Shown here: piece after piece, positions 32,568-40,019 of the stretch
How positions within the stretch are numbered: the first letter of the stretch is position 1
Layout: each line of letters starts with the position of its first letter
Source: Streptomyces sp. HD
GTDB lineage: Bacteria > Actinomycetota > Actinomycetes > Streptomycetales > Streptomycetaceae
Assembly: GCF_028369295.1 (NCBI RefSeq)
Contig: NZ_JAQMYP010000023.1
Location: 91,224-155,223, forward strand
Reading direction: 5' to 3'
Length of the DNA stretch: 64,000 nucleotides
Translations under genes and position numbers: made by a program
Notes under the pieces: model-generated
What the model saw: the letters and a program-made list of their open reading frames with translations, nothing else
Database searches by the model: none
Told to the model about the DNA's origin: nothing

Positions 32568-35500
32568 ATGTACGAGCTGTCCCGGGTCCGCCTCTACTCC
32601 ATCGGACCGGCCGGTGCCCGCTACGCCGACACCGTGCTTGACCTGCGCGGTGTGGGCGAACCCGTGCCCGACCCCGCGCCGATGCAGGCGGAGTTCTTCG
32701 AGGAGGAGCCCGTCGGTCCGCCGCGCCGCCCGGCGCCCGCCGGAGTGCTCTTCCTGGAGAACGGCGGCGGCAAGTCGGTCCTGCTCAAGCTGATCTTCTC
32801 GGTGATGCTGCCGGGCCACCGCAACACTCTTGGCGGCGCCAGCTCCGGCGTGCTGCGCAAGTTCCTGCTCGCCGACGACTGCGGGCATGTCGCGCTGGAG
32901 TGGCAGCACACGCTCACCGGCGAGTGCGTCGTGGTCGGCAAGGTCAGCGAGTGGCGCGGCCGCCAGGTCTCCAACGACCCGCGGAAGTTCGCCGAGGCCT
33001 GGTACTCCTTCCGGCCGGGCCCCGGGCTCAGCCTGGACAACCTGCCGGTCGCCGAAGCCACCGCCGTACGGCCGTCCGTCGAGGGGCAGTCCGGTGCGCA
33101 GGGCCGCCGTCGCACCATGAAGGGCTTCCGCGACGCCATCACGGAGGCGGGCAAGGCGTATCCGCATCTGGAGGTGCACTGGGAGGAGATCCACGACCGT
33201 TGGATCGAGCACCTCGGCGACCTCGGCCTCGACCCCGAACTCTTCCGCTACCAGCGGGAGATGAACGCCGACGAGGGCGAGGCGGCCGGCCTCTTCGCGG
33301 TCAAGAAGGACTCCGACTTCACCGACCTGCTGCTCCGGGCCGTCACGGACACCCGGGACACCGACGGCCTCGCCGACCTGGTCAGCGGCTTCGGCAACAA
33401 GCTGGGCCGGCGGGCCGAGCTGATCGCGGAACGGGACTTCACGGCCGGGTCCGTCGACCTGCTCGGACGGATCGTCGAGGCCGCCGAGACCCGCTCACGC
33501 GCGCGTGACATCCACGCCGGCGCCGAACGGCGGACCAGGAGCCTGGCCCGGCGGCTGTCCGCGCGGGGCGCCCAGGAGCGGGTGCGGGCCGCCGACCTCG
33601 CCCAGCGGGTCACCGCCGCCGCATACGCCGTCACCCACGCCGAGGCGGCACGCGAGCGCAGCGCGCTGATCGCCGCCGAACTCGCCTACCGGCACGCCTC
33701 GTTGGCGCTCGCGGCAGCCGAGAAGTCCGCTGCCGCCCAGAAGCGCGAGCTCGCGGACGCGCGTACCCTGCACTCCGCCTGGCAGGCCGCCGAGGCCGTC
33801 CTGCGGCACCGCGCCGCCGCCGACCGCGTGGCACGCGTGGCCGCCGCCATCCAGGAGGCCGAGCGGGACGCGGCTCCCGCACTGGCCGCCCGCGCCAAGG
33901 CCGCCGTCGACCTCGTACGGGCCCTGCACGCGGCAGCCGAGAGCGCCGAGACCCTCGCCAACGAGGGGGAGGAGCGGTCCGCGTCGCTCCAGGAGGTCAG
34001 CGAGTCCGCGTACCGGGACTCCACCGCGGCCGCCACCGAGGCACAGCGGGCCCGCAGCGAGGTCGGGCATCTGCGGCAGCGGCTGTCCGAGGTCGAGCAG
34101 GAGACCGCCGAGGCAGTCCGCGCGGGCTGGCTCGACGACAGTGCGCCGGACGCCGACCCGGCGCGTGCCGCGCTCGCCGCGAGCGACGCCGAGAAGACGG
34201 CCGTCGCCGCCTGGGACACCGCCCGCGAGGCCTCCCGGCGTGCCTCGGAGCACGCGCGCGAAGCGGCTTCGACCGAGTCCCGCGCCGAGCTGACGGCGGC
34301 CCGCGCGGCGGACGCCGCGACCGCCGCGGAGCGTGCCTACGACGCCGAGCGCCGGCTCGCCGAGGGGCTGGCGGCCGAGGAGCGCCTCGCGGAACTGCTC
34401 AGCCTGACCGGCGGCGAGTCCGGCGTCCGGCGCGGGGGCGTGCCCGCTCCTCGCACGGGTGACGACGCCAAGGCCGGCACGACCGCGCGCGACGGTGCGC
34501 AGGACGACTCCGGCGGCCGCGCGGACAGCGCCCTCACGCCGGAGGAGCTGGACCGGTTCGCCGACGAACTGCGCGACCTCCTCGAAGACGCCGTCTCCGC
34601 CGCCGAGCGGCAGCTGTTCGAGCTGCGTACGGCAGCCGCCGACGACTCCCGGATCCTGGGCGCGCTCGGTGACGGCGGGTTGCTGCCGCCCGGCCCGGAC
34701 GTGCTGGCCACCGTGGAGTTCCTCGGCGAGCAGGGCATCCCCGCGCTGCCCGGCTGGCGCTACCTCGCCCAGGCCGTCGACCCCGCCGATCACGCGCGCG
34801 TGCTGGCCGCCCGGCCCGAGCTGGTCGACGGCGTGATCATCACCGACCCCGACACGCACGCGCGTGCCCGCGAGGTGCTCAGCGACGCCGCCCTGCTGCC
34901 CCGGTCCGCCGTCGCGGTCGGCACGGCAGGCGCGCTGCTCGCCCCGACCCCGGCCGCCGACGCACCGGGCGGCCCCTCTCCCGACGTATTCCTCGTACCG
35001 CCGAACCCCGCCATGCACGACGAGCACGCCGCCGACGAGGAGCGGCAGGCGCTGCGCGCGCGGGCGACCGAGCGGGACGAGGAGATCCGCGCCCTTGCCG
35101 CACGGCTGGGCAAGGACCGGGAGCTGGCGGCGCGGCTCGCCTCGTGGCGGACCGGCTGCCCGGCCGGCCACCTGGTCGAGCTGGCGCAGGCGGCCCGGGA
35201 CACCCGCGCGTTCATGGAGGAGTCCGAGGCCGAGCTCGCCGAGGCGCGGACCGTACGGGCCGAGGCCGACGAATCCGCTGCCGAGGCTGCCCAGGTCCGC
35301 GACGAGCGACAGGAGGCCGCCCAGAAGGCGCGGCGGGCCGCCGACGCCCTGGCCGGGCTGGCGTTCCGACTGCGTGAGCGGGCGGGCTGGCAGGTCAAAC
35401 TGCGCGAACTCGCCGACGAGGCCACCGAGTCCGAGGCCCGGGCCCAGGTCTGCCTGGAACGCGCCCGCGCAGCCGACGAGGACCGCCGCGCCGCCCAGCG

Positions 35501-37253
35501 AGCCGCCGACGACGCGCGCCGCACCGCGCGCGCCCTGCGCGCCGAGCGCTCGGAGATCGCGGGTGCCCCCGACGACGTACCGGACACCGACGCCGATGCC
35601 CCGAGGGCGTCCCTGCCCGCACTGCGGGAGGCGTACCGGGCCGCCTCCCAGGTGTACGAGAAGGTCGGCGTCGGCGCCGATCTGCGTGCCGAGCAGGCGC
35701 GCGCGGAGAGCGACGAGAGCGCGGCCCGCGCGGAGCTGGACCGGCTGAGCAACAAGGTCCGCACCCGGGCCGAGCAGCTCCTTGAGTCCCCCGACGGTTC
35801 CGACGGACCGTCCCGGCAGGCGGCCGCCGCGCGGGCGGAGGAGCTGGTCCAGCTGCTGGAGACCCGCGTGTCCAGCGCGAGCGAGCAGCTCGGCCGGCTG
35901 CGCGGCGAGGCCGAGCGGCACGCGCCCGAGGACGGCGAGGCACACACCGAGCTGAACGAGGAACTCCAGCCGCGCGACGCCGAGCACGCGCAGGCGCTGC
36001 TGCGCACCGCGACCACCGAACTCGCCTCGCGCACCGAGGCGTTGACGCAGGCCCGCGAGGCCCACGCCGAGCTCCTCGAAGCCCACCGTGCCGCCGAGGA
36101 CGCGGCCGGCGGCTTCGACGAGATCGCCGCGATGCTGCGCGACCTGCTGCGCGAACACACCCCTGACGAGGAGCAGGAGGCGCCCGAGCCCTACCCCGGC
36201 AGCCCCGAGGAGGCCCGGCAGTCCGCCGCCGAGGCCCGCCGGTCGCTGCGCGGCTGTGCCGCCGACCTGTCCGCCGCCGAGGCTGCCGTCCGCGAGGCGA
36301 GCGACGTACTCGTCCGGCACGCCAACTCCACGCGTTACGAACAGGTCCGCACCCCCGCCCGCCAGCAGATCCGCGAACTGCCCGCCTCCGCGCTGCCGGA
36401 GCACGCCCAGAAGTGGGCGGACGCCTTCGCCCCCCGGCTCCGCGTGCTCACCGACGAGTTGGCCCAACTGGAGCGCAACCGCGACTCGATCGTGGACCGG
36501 CTCCGCGGCCTGGTCGAGTCGGCACTGGCGACGCTGCGGTCCGCCCAGCGACTCTCCCGGCTGCCCGAGGGGCTCGGCGAGTGGTCCGGGCAGGAGTTCC
36601 TGCGCATCCGCTTCGAGGAGCCTGACCAGGCGACCTTGACCGAGCGTCTCGGCGAGGTCATCGACGAAGCGACCAGGGCGGCCGTGAAGAAGAATTCCGA
36701 CCTGCGGCGCGATGGAATGTCCTTGCTGCTGCGGGGAGTTGCGGCGGCGCTGCAGCCCAAGGGCGTCGCCGTCGAGATCCTCAAGCCGGACGCCGTACTG
36801 CGCGCCGAGCGCGTGCCCGTCGGGCAGATGGGCGACGTGTTCTCCGGCGGACAGCTGCTCACCGCGGCCATCGCCCTGTATTGCACGATGGCCGCCCTGC
36901 GATCGAACGACCGCGGTCGGGACAAACACCGGCACGCCGGCACGCTGTTCCTGGACAACCCGATCGGACGCGCCAACGCGACCTATCTGCTGGAGCTCCA
37001 GCGCGCCGTGTCCGACGCGCTGGGTGTCCAGCTCCTGTACACCACCGGCCTGTTCGACACCACCGCGCTCGCGGAGTTCCCGCTGGTCATCCGGTTGCGC
37101 AACGACGCGGACCTCCGCGCCGGACTGAAGTACATCCGCGTCGAGGAACACCTGCGGCCGGGACTGCCGCAACCGACCCCGGCCGGGGAGACGGCGCACA
37201 CCGAGATCACGGCGACCCGGATGTTCAAACGGCCCGCACCGACGACGAGCTGA
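32568..37253 (+). CDS. giant SMC-like coiled-coil ATPase (MukB/JetC-like)
   Basis: 1561 residues. The N-terminal head has a Walker A-type loop GVLFLENGGGKSVLLKLIF at about residues 60-75. Two long Ala/Glu/Arg-rich coiled-coil arms (about 300-640 and 820-1250) flank a non-coiled, hinge-like domain at about 690-810 (LGALGDGGLLPPGPDVLA, GIPALPGWRYLAQAVD, LVDGVIITDPDTHARA). The C-terminal head carries the ABC signature VFSGGQLLTAAIALY and a Walker B strand TLFLDNPIGRAN in which the usual catalytic Glu is Asn. The design is that of MukB/JetC. With the two genes upstream it should form a DNA-loop-extruding complex; whether this serves chromosome organisation or plasmid/phage defence is open. Its stop directly abuts that of the convergent permease. 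Confidence 0.8.
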   Translation: MYELSRVRLYSIGPAGARYADTVLDLRGVGEPVPDPAPMQAEFFEEEPVGPPRRPAPAGVLFLENGGGKSVLLKLIFSVMLPGHRNTLGGASSGVLRKFLLADDCGHVALEWQHTLTGECVVVGKVSEWRGRQVSNDPRKFAEAWYSFRPGPGLSLDNLPVAEATAVRPSVEGQSGAQGRRRTMKGFRDAITEAGKAYPHLEVHWEEIHDRWIEHLGDLGLDPELFRYQREMNADEGEAAGLFAVKKDSDFTDLLLRAVTDTRDTDGLADLVSGFGNKLGRRAELIAERDFTAGSVDLLGRIVEAAETRSRARDIHAGAERRTRSLARRLSARGAQERVRAADLAQRVTAAAYAVTHAEAARERSALIAAELAYRHASLALAAAEKSAAAQKRELADARTLHSAWQAAEAVLRHRAAADRVARVAAAIQEAERDAAPALAARAKAAVDLVRALHAAAESAETLANEGEERSASLQEVSESAYRDSTAAATEAQRARSEVGHLRQRLSEVEQETAEAVRAGWLDDSAPDADPARAALAASDAEKTAVAAWDTAREASRRASEHAREAASTESRAELTAARAADAATAAERAYDAERRLAEGLAAEERLAELLSLTGGESGVRRGGVPAPRTGDDAKAGTTARDGAQDDSGGRADSALTPEELDRFADELRDLLEDAVSAAERQLFELRTAAADDSRILGALGDGGLLPPGPDVLATVEFLGEQGIPALPGWRYLAQAVDPADHARVLAARPELVDGVIITDPDTHARAREVLSDAALLPRSAVAVGTAGALLAPTPAADAPGGPSPDVFLVPPNPAMHDEHAADEERQALRARATERDEEIRALAARLGKDRELAARLASWRTGCPAGHLVELAQAARDTRAFMEESEAELAEARTVRAEADESAAEAAQVRDERQEAAQKARRAADALAGLAFRLRERAGWQVKLRELADEATESEARAQVCLERARAADEDRRAAQRAADDARRTARALRAERSEIAGAPDDVPDTDADAPRASLPALREAYRAASQVYEKVGVGADLRAEQARAESDESAARAELDRLSNKVRTRAEQLLESPDGSDGPSRQAAAARAEELVQLLETRVSSASEQLGRLRGEAERHAPEDGEAHTELNEELQPRDAEHAQALLRTATTELASRTEALTQAREAHAELLEAHRAAEDAAGGFDEIAAMLRDLLREHTPDEEQEAPEPYPGSPEEARQSAAEARRSLRGCAADLSAAEAAVREASDVLVRHANSTRYEQVRTPARQQIRELPASALPEHAQKWADAFAPRLRVLTDELAQLERNRDSIVDRLRGLVESALATLRSAQRLSRLPEGLGEWSGQEFLRIRFEEPDQATLTERLGEVIDEATRAAVKKNSDLRRDGMSLLLRGVAAALQPKGVAVEILKPDAVLRAERVPVGQMGDVFSGGQLLTAAIALYCTMAALRSNDRGRDKHRHAGTLFLDNPIGRANATYLLELQRAVSDALGVQLLYTTGLFDTTALAEFPLVIRLRNDADLRAGLKYIRVEEHLRPGLPQPTPAGETAHTEITATRMFKRPAPTTS

Positions 37254-38801
37254 TCAGGCGCCCCGTTCCGGATCGGTGGCTTCGAGGCTGTGCTCGGCGA
37301 GGACGCCCGTCCTGTGCCGCTGGACGAACCAGTAGTACGCGAAGCCACCGCCCGCGATGACCGCGACGAACAGCACCGCGCCCCAGCGCAGATACCAGTG
37401 GTAGGGGGCCGCCGCGTTGTAGACCGCGGCACGCGGCCAGATCAGGTTGATCGTCATGCCCGCGCCCCACACCACGGCGACGATGTTGACCAGCAGCCCC
37501 CACCTGCCCAGGGAGAACTTGCCGTCACCCGCGGGCTGCCACCTCCCGCGCAGCCGGGCCACCAGCATCGGCGCGGTCACCCCGAGGTAGGCGAGGTAGA
37601 TCATGATGATGCCGATACTCGTGACGACCGTGAAGATCTGCGGCTGGCGGATGTTGACCACCAGGATCGCCAGCGCCAGAACACCGATGATCACGGTCGG
37701 CAGCACCGGTGTCTGGAAGCGCGGACTGACCCGGGCCAGCAGCGAGGACGCCGGCAGGTTGTTGTCGCGGGCCATCGCGAACGCCAGCCGGATCGCCGCC
37801 GTATGGACCGCCAGCGCGCACACGGTGACGGCGATCAGCACACACCACAGCATCGCCTTGCCGGCCGTCGGACCGAGCACGTCGAGGACGATGTACTGCA
37901 GACCGTCCGTGGACAGCTTCTCGCCGTCCAGGCTGGAGACGCTCATCAGCGCGAGCAGCAGGATCAGGCCGCCCAGGACGAAGGAGGCCACGATCGCGCG
38001 GATGATCGCGCGTGGCGCGTTGCGGGACGGGTCCAGACACTCCTCCCCGAGGGACGATGCCGTGTCGAAGCCGTACATCACATACGCGGACGCCAGCGAC
38101 GCCACGAGGAACGCGCCCAGATAGCCGGTCCCGTAGTCTGCTCCGGTGCCGTTCGTCTCCATGACCACCTGCGGGCCGCGCGTGATGTGAACCGCGAACA
38201 GGGTGATCAGTACGACGGTGGCGATCAGCTCGATGAACACGCCCGCTGTGTTGATCCTCGCCATCAGCTTGACGCCGAAGGCGTTCACCAGCGTGGTGAA
38301 CAGGATCAGCACCGCGGCCAGGATGACCGCGTTGGTCGCCACGTCGTACTTGCCGGTGCCGTCGCCCACGAGCTGGAAGGCCGACGAGATCTGGGGGAGG
38401 GTCAACTGGTAGGCGAGCGCCACGGCCGAGATCGACACTATGGACGCGGTCAGCATCATCCAGCCGGCGAGCCAGCCCAGATGCGGATTGCCGATCTTCT
38501 TCGACCAGTTGTAGACCGAGCCCGCGACGGGATAGCGGGCCGCCAGCTCCGCGAAACAGAGGGCGACCATGAACTGCCCCACGAAGACCATCGGCCACGA
38601 CCACCAATAGGCGGGTCCGCCGCTGCTGTAGCCGAAGTAGAACAGCTGGAAGGTGCCGGTCAGGATCGAGATGTAGCTGATCCCGGCCGCAAACGTGTGG
38701 AAGTTGCCGAGCGTCCGCCGGAGTTCGGGTTTGTAGCCGAACTCGGCGAGCTCGGCGTCGTCGTGACTGTGTGAATGGGTTGCTTGCTCCGTTGGTGACA
38801 T
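37254..38801 (-). CDS. APC-superfamily amino acid permease
   Basis: 515 residues with 12 transmembrane segments. The opening FGYKPELRRTLGNFHTFAAG with ISYISILTGTFQLFYFGYSS is the typical helix-1 unwound region of the amino-acid/choline permeases; WWSWPMVFVGQFMVAL, FAELAARYPVAGSVYNWSKK and YGFDTASSLGEECLDPSRNA (helix 6, with the conserved Glu-Glu) follow. It looks closest to GABA/choline-type permeases; the substrate is not certain. The N-terminus is His-rich (THSHSHDD). Its stop is immediately adjacent to that of the SMC gene, with no terminator between. Confidence 0.9.
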   Translation of the reverse strand: MSPTEQATHSHSHDDAELAEFGYKPELRRTLGNFHTFAAGISYISILTGTFQLFYFGYSSGGPAYWWSWPMVFVGQFMVALCFAELAARYPVAGSVYNWSKKIGNPHLGWLAGWMMLTASIVSISAVALAYQLTLPQISSAFQLVGDGTGKYDVATNAVILAAVLILFTTLVNAFGVKLMARINTAGVFIELIATVVLITLFAVHITRGPQVVMETNGTGADYGTGYLGAFLVASLASAYVMYGFDTASSLGEECLDPSRNAPRAIIRAIVASFVLGGLILLLALMSVSSLDGEKLSTDGLQYIVLDVLGPTAGKAMLWCVLIAVTVCALAVHTAAIRLAFAMARDNNLPASSLLARVSPRFQTPVLPTVIIGVLALAILVVNIRQPQIFTVVTSIGIIMIYLAYLGVTAPMLVARLRGRWQPAGDGKFSLGRWGLLVNIVAVVWGAGMTINLIWPRAAVYNAAAPYHWYLRWGAVLFVAVIAGGGFAYYWFVQRHRTGVLAEHSLEATDPERGA

Positions 38802-38968
38802 GAGCGGACTCCTCGGGGCAGGGGAGGGGAGGGCGGCTCGTGCGGGTGCCGGGATCGCTGAGGTGGATCAGTTTCGAACCAACCTTGCGGTGAGCGGCTC
38901 GTGTTGCGCCAGGGGTGACACCCCGAGTGGACCTATCCGCCTGTCCCAGCAGTCCGGTTACACCGGGT

Positions 38969-39598
38969 TCAGGAGTGGGACAACTGGCCGGCGCCACCCC
39001 GGCCGTGTATTCGCTCCTGCGCGCGATCGGCCTTCCGCTCCTGCCGCCGGGCCCGGCGCCGCTCCCGTCGCAGGGCGCGCGCTGTGCTGCTGGGTGTCGA
39101 GACCACGCCATGGCGCTGGTTCCACACCTGGCGGGTCACCCAGACGTCGAGGGCTCCCCACGTGGCCACGACCGTGCTGACCACGCTGCTGATCACCATC
39201 GGGAACGCCAGCCATGACTCCGCCAGAGTGCACAGGAACGCCACCATCGCCTGGATCAGCGTCACCGCGATGATCAGTACCGCCCGCACCGCCGCGGTGC
39301 GCACCGGATCCGGCATCCGGCGCCGCCGGGCGGGCTCCTCCACCCACAACGGCCGGTAGGGCGCCCCCTCTTGACCTGTACCGCCGTCGACGTCACGCAT
39401 CCATGCCCGGTGGCCGGAGCCGGCCGAAACGTCACGGTCGTCCCCCGCCACCGCGCTCGCGCCCGCCCGAGTGGCGCGGCCACCCGGTGCCTCGTGTCCG
39501 CCCTCGGGAATGTCGCGATCCAGCGCTTGGGGACGTCGCGCTGAACCATGCGCCGTCTCGCCGTCCTGAGGCGTCTCGTGCCGCTCCGCCGTGCCCAT
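38969..39598 (-). CDS. membrane protein of unknown function
   Basis: 209 residues. The N-terminal 90 residues are hydrophilic and low-complexity. Two transmembrane helices follow (AVRAVLIIAVTLIQAMVAFL; WLAFPMVISSVVSTVVATWG), then VWVTRQVWNQRHGVVSTPSS and a strongly basic tail (ALRRERRRARRQERKADRAQ). ATG 39598 is preferred because GGGGAG lies upstream; an in-frame GTG at 39616 is possible. Divergent from the conservon. Function unknown. Confidence 0.7.
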   Translation of the reverse strand: MGTAERHETPQDGETAHGSARRPQALDRDIPEGGHEAPGGRATRAGASAVAGDDRDVSAGSGHRAWMRDVDGGTGQEGAPYRPLWVEEPARRRRMPDPVRTAAVRAVLIIAVTLIQAMVAFLCTLAESWLAFPMVISSVVSTVVATWGALDVWVTRQVWNQRHGVVSTPSSTARALRRERRRARRQERKADRAQERIHGRGGAGQLSHS

Positions 39599-39616
39599 CA
39601 CCGTGTCACTCCCCAC

Positions 39617-40019
39617 CGCCGGCAGTCCGCTCGCCCGTGTCCGAAGACTTGACTCCCCTGCGGCTGCCCGGCTTGCGCTGGTTTACGCCGCCCAGGGGTG
39701 GGATGCGGCTCCCGTGACCCGTTCCGCCCCCGTTTCCCATAGAGGAGGACGATCGACACGTCCCGAAGATTCCCGAGAAGGATAAAGATCCGGCCAACTG
39801 GCCTGAGCGCCCGGCCGGATTCGTGATCGATGGCGCCAAGGGTTTGCGGTAGGCAATCTCCCGCAATGGCCGGACAACTCCCCATGTCTTGCCGCCGGTG
39901 CGGAAGTTCAGATTCCGGATGTCTCTTCGAGTTACTTGTGCGTCGGTAGTAGGCTCGCGCCAATTGTTGACGCACATGTGTGCCCCCCTGACCGCTGGGG
40001 GTTTGAGCTGGGGGAGGCC
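39617..40019. other. 403-bp divergent intergenic region of the conservon
   Basis: Contains ATCCGGCC (39788-39795) and GGCCGGAT (39813-39820), an inverted repeat with a 17-nt spacer, and TGTGCGTC (39937-39944) with GACGCACA (39969-39976), an inverted repeat that spans the likely cvnA promoter (GTAGTAGGCT near 39946-39955). GGGGGAGG then precedes the cvnA ATG. No coding frame here is convincing. Confidence 0.45.

Noticed and set aside
30064..37253. A complete four-gene Wadjet plasmid-defence system
   Set aside because: No JetD-like gene is next to the three genes; the flanks are a GntR regulator and an amino-acid permease. I therefore call it Muk/Jet-like only.
39598..39975. Minus-strand open frame upstream of the conservon
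   Set aside because: No Shine-Dalgarno, no motif, Gly/Arg-rich; overlaps the promoter region and another gene start.
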